DNA of 64,000 nucleotides, taken from Dromiciops gliroides. Its lineage: Eukaryota; Chordata; Mammalia; Microbiotheria; Microbiotheriidae. Position 1 is the stretch's first letter. The number at the start of each line of letters is the position of its first letter. Shown in pieces: positions 33,346-43,800 of this stretch. The stretch is from NCBI RefSeq assembly GCF_019393635.1, contig NC_057866.1, positions 10,364,223-10,428,222 of the forward strand. The letters run 5' to 3'. The notes beneath the pieces were generated by a model. The model searched no databases and was not told the origin of the DNA. It worked only from the letters and a program-made list of their open reading frames with translations. A program made the translations under genes and the position numbers.

Positions 33346-34734
33346 TAGGCTTCAGCAGACTAGAAGAGCAAAAAGGTTTAGAGCTCCAGATTTATGGGAA
33401 GTTTGCCTTTATGAGCCTGAAGTGCCCTTGAGCTGTTTGCATTCTAGGAAGAGGAGATCATTCCCTAGAGAGAAGTAAAAGTAGAGGGGTCGCTGAGGAA
33501 AGCCTTGGACCAACTGGCTAGTGTTTCCATAGCCCGGGGCTTCTTCCACGTTTTCCACTTGCGGCCCCTTTTTGCCCAAGAAATTTTTATGCGACCCTGG
33601 GCATAGAAATATACAAAATAGGTATTCGTAACCTTTTACTGCTGCCCAATTTTTCACGACCCCCACAGCTGACAAAGCTTTACCATAGGAGGATGGAGAT
33701 CAGGTAAGCCTGGGAGGCCGGGCAGGGCAGGAAGGTGGACAGTCTTGGGCGCCTCCTCCCTGATGAAGAGCTCGGGGGCTCTGGGGCCAGATCTGGAGTG
33801 CTGGGCGGGGAGGAGGCTGCAGGCTGCAGGCTCCTTATAACTGCGGCCGGCCCTGGCTCCACCAGGTCGGGAGAGGCTGTGTGACCAGAGCAAATTATTC
33901 CCCCTTGGAGCCTCTTCCAGGCTGCAGGGCCTCAGGCTGGGCATTTGGGCTGGAGGGAGAAGCGAGGCAAGTCTTAGTTCTCTAACACAATCGATCCCAG
34001 CAGCCTCATAGGTGACTTTCCACACCCGCCTCACCAGAGAGGAGGCCAGTCCGTTCTCACAATCCCTGGACCAAGCCTGGTCATCATAACTCAAGGATCT
34101 GGCTTCTTTTGAGAAGACCCAGAGACTTTTCTTTCGACAGCAGTAAGTGGGTCCCCGGGCTTCCCTTGGCTGGTCCCGTCCTGGGCACTGGGAAGACGGA
34201 GACAGCAACCAAAGCCTTTGCTCCATGGGGCAAAGGAGGGAGGGAGCATGTTCCTGCGGCAAAGCATAGAGTGCTCTGGTGAATGAGGAGAGAGAGAGGG
34301 GAGAACTGGGGGGAAATGAACGAATGAAAACGACACTGAGGACTCTGGAAAGCCCTAGGCTAGGCATACAAAGTGTGGGGGGGAGGCCCAGCCCTCCTGG
34401 GATGGGGGCCAAGCTGAGGGATCTGGACAGCTTGACTGGGTGGGAGGGCAGCAGCTGGAGCCCCATCGTACAAGGTCATGGCATCTCAGTGCAACGGTCT
34501 GGACAAAGGCAGGGATTGTGGGCTCATCACATGTGCAGATGACACAAAACACCCTGGATGGCAAAGTCAGGATCCAAAAGGACCTTGACAGGCCGGACCA
34601 AAGATAATGAAACCAGCACAGACTAGAGGAGCTTGGGAAAGAGACAGGAGAGCGGCTCTGCTGAAAAAAGGCTGCAGCCCTTAGTAAGTTACAGAGCAAC
34701 TCCCCCAAAAGGTAAATAAAAAAAATAGTTAGCA
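33346..34734. other. Intergenic sequence, no gene supported
   Basis: Contains a 270-codon minus-strand open frame (33654-34466) of low-information Pro/Ser/Leu composition that I do not accept as a gene. No repeats or exons were recognised with confidence. Confidence 0.4.
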
Positions 34735-35185
34735 CTGTCGCTTTTTTGTTGGAGCCCTGTCTGACTATATATATACATATATGTTAAAAAAAAAAATATA
34801 TATATATGTGAGACAATTGGGGCTAAGTGACTTGCCCAGGGTCACACAGCCAATAAGTATCAAGTGTCTGAGGCTGGATTTGAACTCAGGTCCTCCTGAA
34901 TCCAGGGCCAGTGCTCTAGCCACTGTGGCTCCGAGCCGCCCCGTCTGACTCTTTCTGACTCCATGGCCCACAGCGTGCCAATGCTGTCCAGGGGCTTTCT
35001 TGGTGAAGACACTGGGGTGGTTTGCCATTTCCTTCTCCAGCTCATTTTACAGATGAGGAAACTGAGGCAAACAGGGGGAAGAGACTGGCCCAGGGTCTCC
35101 CAGGTACCAAGTATCTGAGGCTGGATTTGAATTCAGATCTTCCTCACTCCAGGCCCGGGCCTCTATTCATTGCACTACTTAGCTG
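34735..35185 (-). mobile_element. MAR1-like SINE, minus strand, interrupted by another SINE
   Basis: The outer element runs from cgcttttttgttggagccct, resumes at ctttctgactccatggccca and continues through ctggggtggtttgccatttc and gatgaggaaactgaggcaaa to the tRNA-like end near 35185 (gcactacttagctgttgcta). It is split by the short SINE at about 34785-34942. Confidence 0.82.
34785..34942 (-). mobile_element. Marsupial SINE nested inside a MAR1-like SINE
   Basis: TA-rich/A-rich start, gtgagacaattggggctaag, end gtggctccgagccgcccc. The host sequence ctgtctgact before it and ccgtctgact after it suggest a short target-site duplication. Confidence 0.85.
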
Positions 35186-36120
35186 TTGCTAGGTGGCACA
35201 GAAGCTGAATTTCTTCTCTGACATGAACAGGGCGAGAGGCATGTGTGGGAACCCAGTGGCCCCCATTTGGGAGCTGGACACATGCCACAATATAAGTGGT
35301 GAACAACAGCCGGTTGTGTCACACATCTATTTTTCCTCTGTGACAACCAACTTGTGTGTTTGAAACATGAGGTTGTTTCTTCAAGGGACCCCAAACTGTC
35401 ATCACCATGCACACAGCAGTTCTTGGTGCTCATGCAGAAGCTACAACAAAATCAGATGGCGTCTGATGAGTCCTTGCAGTTTCTCAACCTGTCATCTCAT
35501 CGATCTCACTCCACCCCAAGGTTCTGACATCCTAATAGAAACAGATTCCCAAGGGATGGTGGAAAGCGTGCACAGAGACTCATCTGCATTCTGCCTGCGC
35601 CAGAGCTGGCCCCTCATTCCCTTTGGTCACCCTGCAATCATACTTCATCAGCTACATAATCAAGGGATCAAGGTGTTAGCAAGTTTGTGTTGAGCTTTTT
35701 GGACCTTCACAATATCGCTGAAACAATGCTTCTCTGGCCTCTCCCTGAAGAGCTAAGGCTGATTTTCCAATTTAAACTTATCTTCTTCTTCTTTAGTGCA
35801 TACTCAAATGAATTGGTCAGCAACACAGGACAACGTTTTTGTAGAGTGTCTGAGAGTGTGACTGGTGTGCCAGTGGTGTGATGTTTAAAATCTAATGTGT
35901 GATCGCCTGATTCTCACAGAGGTGAGACTTGAGAGTCACTTCTGAAGAGAGCCTTCCCCTCCAAAGATTAGTTTAGCTATAAACACTGTTAAAAACCACC
36001 TGTACTCTGAGTACATTTATCTTTTAATACAGCACTTGGGATAAGCCAGTAGACAAGTATATAGTTTACATTTTAATTAGCTATCCATTTTCATTGATTA
36101 TCGAGGTAGCTAAAAATTAA
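35186..36120. other. AT-rich intergenic sequence, origin unclear
   Basis: No recognised gene. Its position just upstream of a hAT-like C-terminal remnant leaves open that part of it is further decayed transposase sequence, but I could not align any block. Confidence 0.35.
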
Positions 36121-36123
36121 AAA

Positions 36124-36290
36124 AAAAATTCCATCTTTCAGAAGAAAACTTATAAAATTCTCCTGCCATTTTCCACCTTGTATCTGTGTGAGCAAGCATT
36201 TTTACACTGTTTTCAATCGAAACACTGAAATCAACTTGATGCAGAACCAGATTTAAGACTGTTTATCTGAAAGTTGGAACTCAAAACTAT
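36124..36290 (+). pseudogene. hAT/ZBED-like transposase C-terminal remnant
   Basis: One frame reads LYLCEQAF (about 36178-36201) after a KILLPFSTL-like lead-in, and another frame downstream reads NQLDAEPDLRLFI (about 36229-36269). Together these resemble the hAT dimerisation region found in hAT transposases and domesticated ZBED/SCAND-type genes, where the order is YLCE.AFS followed by K.R.RLD.EPDLR. The frames are broken by at least one shift and stops. A poly(A)-like AATAAA lies near 36369, so a retrocopy of a domesticated hAT gene is an alternative to a relic transposon. Confidence 0.5.
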
Positions 36291-36420
36291 AAGAAAGAAA
36301 GTGTATTACTTAAAAAAAACCAACTGTTTATCTGGTGTTTAACCGAGTATTACAAGCTTTTTGCTCAAATAAAGTTCATTTTCCAAGTTGCAATTTATTT
36401 CAGTAAAAATGTTTTTCGTA

Positions 36421-36565
36421 TTTTTTTTTTCAGGGCAATGGGGGTTAAGTGACTTGCCCAGGGTCACACAGCTAATAAGTGCCAAGTGTCTGAGGCAGGA
36501 TTTGAACTCAGGTCCTCCTGAATCCAGGGCCGGTGCTTTATCCACTGCACTACCTAGCTGCCCCT
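36421..36565 (-). mobile_element. Marsupial SINE, minus strand
   Basis: T run, cagggcaatgggggttaagt, CORE gacttgcccagggtcacaca, end actacctagctgcccc. Confidence 0.93.
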
Positions 36566-36789
36566 GGAACCTTGCAGATAACAGATGACATTTAATTCTT
36601 ACAGAATGTAATACAAAATGCATTTACTATTATTTAATAACTGGTTTTATATTTAGAATTTTCAACCCATCCTAATATATCATCATCTGATTCCATCAGT
36701 GGCTTGGAGTACTTTATTATACACACCTACTTGTTGCCTCTAATTAATTAAATGGTTCAATAGAGGTATCTAAGGATTGTTCACACTTA

Positions 36790-37085
36790 GTTGAACTATC
36801 TGCCACAAATGACAACTATTCTCAGCAGTACAATGATCCAAGACAATCCCAAGGGACTCTTGATGAAGCATACTATCCACCTCCAAAGAAAGAACCGATA
36901 TTGATGGAACACAGACTGAAGCCTGCTGTTTCTCACTTTCTTTCATTTTTTCTTTAATTCAACTTTTCTTATACAAAATGATTAATCGCACATGTATAAT
37001 CTCTATCTGCTTACTGCCTCAGTGAGAGGAGGGAAGGAGGGATAGAATTAGGACCCAAAACTTTAAATAAAATAAAAATGCTATT
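36790..37085 (+). mobile_element. L1 3' UTR tail, plus strand
   Basis: caatgatccaagacaatccc, ccacctccaaagaaagaacc, cacatgtataatctctatct, gtgagaggagggaaggaggg, ending in aaataaaataaaaatgc. Same family as the copy at 38985. Confidence 0.82.
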
Positions 37086-38284
37086 ATCAATGAATCAATA
37101 AACATCAGCTGCAAGAACTCAACCAGGGAGGCATCCTCAACCATCAAGGTACCTGGATGATGGAGCATCTTGTTAGTTGTTGCATCAGTGGGGGTGGGGG
37201 GTGGATGCAGGAATCACCCTCCTCCTCTCTTCCCTCAGCCTTCTGCTTGCTGTCCGGAGTACATTGGGTAAAATTCCCGGTCTCAGATTCTGGCTAGCTC
37301 TGTGGCCTTGGGGAACTTCAGCACCATCCTTTGAAACACTCCTTCCTTAGTCATTTCCTCAAAGGCAGGTCTGCCCAATACCTCTTCCAGTAAAGGGCAT
37401 TGAGTCCCTCTCGCCTCTGGGATCAATCATAAAACCCTAAACCCCTGCCTTCCTAGTCCCTGGACCTTTATGTTCCAAGTCACCAACTGGCGTCTTTGCT
37501 GTTTCCTGCCTGGTTTACTGCACTGGCTGTCCTGATACCTGCCATGCCCCTTCCAGATTCGGCTGGAGGGCTGTCTCTGCAGGAGGCCTTCCCGGCTCTG
37601 GCGCCCCCCCCCCCCACTCAGTGTCTCTATTGTAGACTTCACTGCATGCTGTACATGTTGGCTGGCTCCTGGTTAGAACAGAAGCCCCTTGAGGGCAGGA
37701 GCCATTTCATTAGACTTTGCATCTCCAAACAACAACGAGGTTTACGTAACTGCATTGAGGTTTGCAAAGAATATTCCCCTGTGACTTTGTTCAGCATTCA
37801 GTCAATCGGCATTTAAGTGTCTGCAAAGGCTTAAGGTGGGCCTGGCCGACCAAAGCATTCCCAGGCCTGCTCTCCAGAAGACGGAAAGCTGGAGTCGCAC
37901 TTAGGCCTGGGAGCAATAAATGGGCCCCTCAGGGCCCCAGGGTTTCCTGCTCTCTAACTTTAGGGGGTTGTTGTACATGAAAAGGTCCAATGGTTCTGGG
38001 CCCTTAGGAAGATCCCTCACACCCAGCAGAGGCTGGGGTCCTTTCTCCTGAACTTCTGGCCTCTGTGGCTGAGGCAAAATCCAGTTACTGCAAACATTTG
38101 GTTAACAAAACTTCAGATCACAGAAGTGTCTGGGGACTGACAAGCAGGAAAGAAGGGGGAGCTGGGAAAAGGCTGACAGGTCACTCTTGGGCATTCCCAA
38201 GCCTCCCTTTGCTCTGAATCCTGAAATCCGGACATTCAGTTACAGTTTAAGAAGCTTTGGTCTAAAAGAGAGTTGTTTTGTGGT
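37086..38284. other. Intergenic sequence with weak L2/MIR-like pieces
   Basis: A MIR-like stretch near 37260-37330 and an L2-like end near 37675-37710 (ccccttgagggcaggagcca). A C run lies at about 37605-37615. No gene. Confidence 0.45.
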
Positions 38285-38900
38285 TGTTTTTAGGAAGGGG
38301 GAGATGTGGGCATGTCTGAAGGCAGGAGAAAGGGAGGGAGGGTGAGAGAGGGAGCAATCACCTGGGGAAGGACAATGGGATCAGCCTTGGCAAGGCCATC
38401 TTTTCGTGCCATCTGTTTGTGAGTGCCTTGGGAAAGGATGAGAAAGCCAGAGATAATGTTCAGGGGCTTTGAGATAAACAACGAATGAAGGGGGAGCTGA
38501 CCAGTTAATGGCCTCATTTTTCTCAGTAAAATAAGGGGCAAGGCCCCTTGCTGAAAGCTGGAGTGGGGACAGAGAATCAGGAACCAAAGGAATGCTTTGC
38601 CATAGCTAGGGCCCAGCCGAGGTCAGATAAAACAAATGTACTATTTGCCCAGTCAGGGAGGTTCTGAGATCCCCTCCAGCTTCTCTGGCAGCTCCTGAGC
38701 AGGGAGCATTGGCCACTGGACAAGGGATTGGAGAGGTAACTATGGAGCTGAGATTGGAGGGGAGGAGAGTGGTAAGAGCAAGGAGGGAGCTGGCCTGAGG
38801 AAAGGAGTCCTGAGAGGGACAGGGAATAGCTGTGGCCATGGAGGAGGAGCTGATGCAGGTGGAGGCTTTGCTACTTGTATAGTATAGGGGTGGGATGCTG
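38285..38900 (-). mobile_element. Possible antisense CR1/L3-type LINE remnant
   Basis: Begins with gtttttaggaagggggagat and gtgggcatgtctgaaggcag, which resemble the antisense of a CR1/L3 coding block that follows the part kept in MAP4K2 intron 16. The rest is purine-rich and consistent but not individually diagnostic. Confidence 0.45.
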
Positions 38901-38984
38901 CAGCAGGGCCACCGAGGAGGGAATGACTGACTGAAATACTTATTGAGTGGCAGGGGATCCCATTCAAGAGTTCAGACATGGAAA

Positions 38985-39715
38985 ACAGGTACTAGATTTG
39001 GCAGCTCCTACTCCTCTGTTGGTGGAACTGTGAAAGGATCCAACCATTCTGGAGAGAACTATGCCCAAAAGATTATAGAACTGTGCATATCCTTTGATCC
39101 AGCAATACCACTGCTAGGTTTACATCCCAAAGACATCCCCAAAAAGAGAAGACGACCTATTTGTACAAAAATATTTCTAGCAGCTCTTTTTGTGGTGGCT
39201 AAGAATTGGAAATTAAAGGAAGGTCCATCCATTGGGGAATGGCTAAACAAGCTGTGGTATATGATGGTATTGGAATATTATTGTGCCATAAGAAATGACA
39301 AGCAGGAGGATTTCAGAAAGGCCTGAAAAAACTTGTATGAACTGATGTACAGTGAAGCGAGCAGAACCAAGAGAACACTGTGCACAGAGAGAGCAATATT
39401 GTTTGATGAAAAACTGTGAGTGACTTAACAATTCTCAGCAACACAATGATCCAAGACAAGCCCAAAGGACTGTGGATGAAACATACGATCCACCTCCAGA
39501 GAAAGAACTGCTATGGATGGAACAGGCTGAAGCAGGCGATTTTTCACTTTCTTTTGAGTCTTCGTATATGGAAACCTTTTACACAATTGCACATGTATCT
39601 GATTGCTTACCACACCAGGGAGAGGGGAGGGGAGGGGAGGGGAGGGGAGGGAGGGATGGAATTGGGAACTCAAAACTTGAAATAAAAATGTTTATTAAAA
39701 ATTTAAAAAGGTTTG
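38985..39715 (+). mobile_element. 5'-truncated L1, ORF2 C-terminus and 3' UTR, plus strand
   Basis: The best-preserved L1 here: an ORF2 end including SFDPAIPLLGLHPKDIPKK, ICTKIFLAALFVVAKNWK and WYMMVLEYYCAIRNDKQE (to about 39326), then a 3' UTR ending in a (ggaggg)-type tract at about 39607-39655 and an A-rich end. Nearly all of the element's 5' part is absent. Confidence 0.92.
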
Positions 39716-40229
39716 GCAGGTGGGGGTGTGTGGGGGCAAATGACACCATCGCCCCCTGACCCCGAGGCAGTGAACCCGGAACCCCCGGAGGGAGACGCCA
39801 GGGCCGGGCGCTGACCTGCTGACCACAGGGGTTCCCACAGATACTGAGGGGCCAAGAGGGACAACACTGCGGAAAAGGAACAATTAAGCGCCTGTGCTGC
39901 CCAGGCATTGGCCCGGGATGTCGTGGTCGGGCTGAGCAGCTGGCCTCCTCCGGGCCTCAGTTTTCCCGTCTGGACAAGGTCGGGCTCCTAGGTCCCTGGC
40001 GTTTAGACCAGAGGGGGTTGGGGAGTGTGGATGGAGCGGGGGAGGGGCTAAGATCACGTGGCAAAGCAGTACGTCAAGGTCGGTGAGCATCCTTACCCTC
40101 GGCCAGAAAGGGGGGGTCACCATCGCAACCCGAACCAACCCAGCTCCCAGCCACGGGCCTTCGTGCGCACGCGCGTCCACACGCCGGCCGCCCAGGTCTC
40201 GCGCCGACTCCGAGGCCATGACCTCTTCT

Positions 40230-40571
40230 CCAATCAGGGGGAAACTGCTCCCCTGGGCGAAGGCGGGAGCGAGAGGCGAGAACTCGGCGCGGCCAATCCC
40301 GACCCATTTCTGAGCTTGATAGACTGTACTCGGCTCGGCCAATGAGCGGACCGCTACTCCTTGACGTCATAGAGTTCGCCTCCATCCCCCACACGCACCC
40401 AGATAGCCTAGAACTGTTCGCGCAGTAACAAATGGAGAGCGCACCGCGCCCCCTCCCAACCCCGCCGCCATTTCCTCTCGCCTCCTAACGGCCCGGGCCA
40501 ATCCCGGCTCACCCAGCGCCCGGCCGCAGCTCCGCCAATCGCAGCGCTCCCATCCCCGGCCCTCCGCCAAT
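40230..40571 (+). promoter_or_regulatory. SF1: SF1 CpG-island promoter with six CCAAT boxes and a CRE
   Basis: CCAAT motifs, all in the + orientation, at 40230, 40293, 40339, 40498, 40535 and 40567, several in the NF-Y-preferred form gccaatc or rccaat. A full palindromic CRE, TGACGTCA, lies at 40362-40369. The CpG island runs from about 40120 to 41850. No TATA box. The start codon is 40883; the start site is probably between about 40580 and 40750 but is not defined by sequence alone. Confidence 0.75.
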
Positions 40572-40882
40572 CGGCGGCGGGCGCCCCGCCTCCCGGCCCG
40601 CCCCCCCCGGCCGCGGTGCCCCCCTCCTCCCTCTTTGTGCGTCTCGCGCCGCCCGCCTGCCGTCGTCGTCGCCGCCGCGCCCGCCGCGTGAGAGGAAGGA
40701 GCTCGCGCTCGTTCCGCGGTGCGGTGCGGTCCGGTCTGGTCCGATCTGGTCCGATCCGCTCGGAGAAGGCTCGCCGCCCGCGCCGCGGCCCCGCGAAGGT
40801 TCACGAAGCCCAAGCCCGAGTCGCCGCCGCGGAGCCGCCTTCGCCGCCCCAGCCACCGCCGGCGCCGGTCCCCGGGGGCGCC

Positions 40883-43800
40883 ATGGCGACCGGAGCGAAC
40901 GCCACGCCGCTGGGTAAGCTGCACCCGCCGGCCGCGGCCCCGCCCGGCCTCCCCCCGGGGCCCGGGCTCCCCGCGGGGCCCGGCCTCCCCCCGGGGCCCG
41001 GGCCCAAGCGGGCTTTCGAGCCGCCGCCGCCGCCGCCGCCGCCGGGGGGGAGCGGGCCGGGGCCCGGGGCGGGGCTGCCGCTGGGGCCCGTGGGCCCGGG
41101 GTTGATGGCGGCGCCGCTGGCCGCGGCCTTCCCCTTCGCGGCGCTGCCGCCGCCGCCGCCCCCCCCGCCGCCCCCCGCCGCCGGCGCCCCCGGCCCGGCC
41201 GCCGGGCCCCCGCCGCCGCCCCCGCCGGGCCCCGCGTACCCGCAGCCGCAGTCCCAGCCGCCCCCTCCGCCGCCGCCTCCTCCGCCGCAGCCGCCCCAGC
41301 CGCCGCCGCCGCCGCTCTTCCAGCACGTGTCTCCGCCGCAGCCGCCGCCGCAGCCGCTCCAGGACCCGCAGCCGGGCCCGGCCGGCGGGGGAGGAGGTGA
41401 GTCGGACGCTGAGAGCGAGCGAGAGAGAGGCCGGCGGCGCGCGGACGGGCCGGCCGCCCGAGGGGCGCGCGACACCACGGCGGCGGCACGCGGCGGCAGG
41501 GGGCGCGCGCGGCGGGGGGCGGCGGGGGGGGGTGCCCGGGCTGACCCGGGCCGGCCCGGCGGGTGGGGGGGGAGACGCTGCTGCCGCCGCCGCCGCCGCC
41601 GCCTGCGCGCGCAGCTCGAGCCGGGGGAGCGGCTGGCGCGCACGCGCCGTCCTCTGCGGATCGGGAGGGGGCAGGGCAGGGGCGGAAGCGCTACGCGCAC
41701 GCGCGGGCCGCTTGGCTGGCCGCGCCGTGGCTTTTTGGTGCGCCTGCGCGCTTTTGAAAGCAAATCGAAGGGGGGCAGGGGGGCCCGAGCGAGGGCAGGT
41801 TAAACTGCGGGCGCCTCCTGGCGGACGGGTGGAGAGGGAGGGGGCCGGGGTGCCCCCGCCTCGTATGGGGCGAGCCAGGCTTGTGAGCAAGGAGGGTTGG
41901 CCGCCCAAGGAGGAGCGGGGCCATGCTGGGCCGCCCGGGCGGTGAGAGCGAGGCTCCGGGGGGGGGGGCGCTGTATGGGGTCCCCCTCCCCGCACCAGCT
42001 CGGTTTGGGGGCGGGGCTCGGGGTGAGCGGGAACCCAGCTGAACCTGTGGCCCCGAGTCTGCTCCCTGGCCAGGTCCCGCGGTCACTCCGAGGGCTGGGA
42101 CTGTGTGGTGACCCTGTGGTTAAAGTAGCGGGTCCCCCCCTTCCTCGAAGGTCCGTCCGGCCTGGCCTCGGTGTCCGGGCCGGGATCGGGCCTTCCTTGG
42201 CTCTAGTGTCAGACCCTTGCAGGCCTGGGTCTAATGGCCAGTGTTTGCCCCCAGATTTTCCCAATAAGAAGCGGAAGAGGAGCCGATGGAACCAGGATAC
42301 CATGGAACAGAAGACGGTGATCCCGGGAATGCCGACTGTCATCCCTCCTGGACTTACAAGGGAACAAGAAAGAGCTTACATAGGTAAATACACGTTCTGT
42401 ACACAGATTTACAGGGTCGTGTATGTCACTGACTGCCGGTTGAGATGTTAAAAATTCTAAAAATTTACATTTTCAAAGTTTTTAAAACTTGGGCTACTGT
42501 CAGGTTTGACTGCTTAACATTTTAATTTACCAGTTTTTACCTGAGTACTGCATCTGCTCTGTTCATGACAGCAATGTTCTTCCTGGGGGCCAGGGAGGTG
42601 TGTGTGTGTGTATGTGTGTGTTGGGGGGTGGGGACAGAGAATGAGATTAGTCCTGCCTGCATTTTCCCTCAAAACAGCTGATTATTCACCCTAGTGATGT
42701 GGGGTCGAGGAGGGGAACCAGGCCTCGTTAAGTCAGAGTTTGGAGGGAACCTGATGAGCAGGCACATGTGGAAGCAGTGGCCTTCCTTTCCCCAAGAAGT
42801 ATGGCTTCTTCCACAGTGGTACGGTGATGTGGCCTGAGAGGGGCGGAAAAAGCTGGAACAGCTGAATTTTAATGTCAAAAGTGTCTGAGAGAAAACTTGG
42901 TGATGGTTTATCTTTGCTCGCACATTTGGTTCCAGAAATTTAACCTTCCCTTCAGCATCTGTTCTGGCTCTTGTATTCGATCACAAAGAACTTTGCTGGG
43001 AAGGGGATACTGCTTGGGAATAGAGCCAGGGGAGGGGAGCTGAAAAAACCTAATGCTGCATGGCCAGACAGGACATTTCAAGTGTTAAAGGTTTTTAACC
43101 TCTGTATTGGGAGTAACTACCACTTTGCAGTTGAGTTAACCTCAAAGTGACCTGTCTTTTTTCAATATAAGGCTTTTATGCAGGAATTTACCTTTATTTG
43201 CAAACTTGTGCAGGTGTCTAAAAAAGTCAATTTAAACAATTCATTTTCCGTTAAGGAGGCTGTGTAAATTCCTCCTCCAGCTCCTGAGGCTGTGGCCTTA
43301 AACAAATCCAGAGGCCTCTTCGAGACAGACAGCAAAGGTGTTTTCCTGGGTCTGGGCCATGGATTTCTTTTTCTGCCTTTGTGAACCTGAGAGCTTTGGC
43401 CTCTTTTTCTGGGCTGCTGTGAGGTGCAGGCAGGCCTCCTGATTGGCCTTCCTTACCCTGGAAAGCCTGCCCTCTAGTGGAGGGTTGCTCTGGGAAACTA
43501 ACAAACTTAGCAAAGGAGAGAGACCCTTATCCCTTGGAAAGCAGCCCAGCGCTATCGACTGCTCCGTACCCAGGTCTCTGTGTTAATGGACAAAGCCCCA
43601 GGGTTATTTACAGCAGCAATCAGTGTTGAGTCAAAGGGCAACCCGGAGTATAATTTAGCTAACCTCAAACCACAGAACTTCAGACACAACCAACCACTGG
43701 GAGAGGGAAGTGCATTAAAGTCATTAGTGTGTTGGGCTTTATCCAGAAGACCAAGGGAAACTGTGTCTCTTAAGTCTCCCATCCCCACGTTTTAGTAAGT

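Noticed and set aside
33654-34466. 270-codon minus-strand open frame in the MAP4K2-SF1 spacer
   Set aside because: No recognisable domain, no splice or promoter context, low-information composition.
35367-35693. 108-codon open frame next to the hAT-like remnant
   Set aside because: No similarity I can recognise; left as unassigned sequence.
36339-36623. Recurrent peptide containing LGKSLNPHCP seen in many frames
   Set aside because: It is the translation of the marsupial SINE, not a conserved protein family.
40367-41995. 542-codon open frame on the minus strand over the SF1 CpG island
   Set aside because: Arg/Gly/Pro-rich antisense shadow of the GC-rich SF1 promoter and first exon; no domain, and the + strand frame is the real one.
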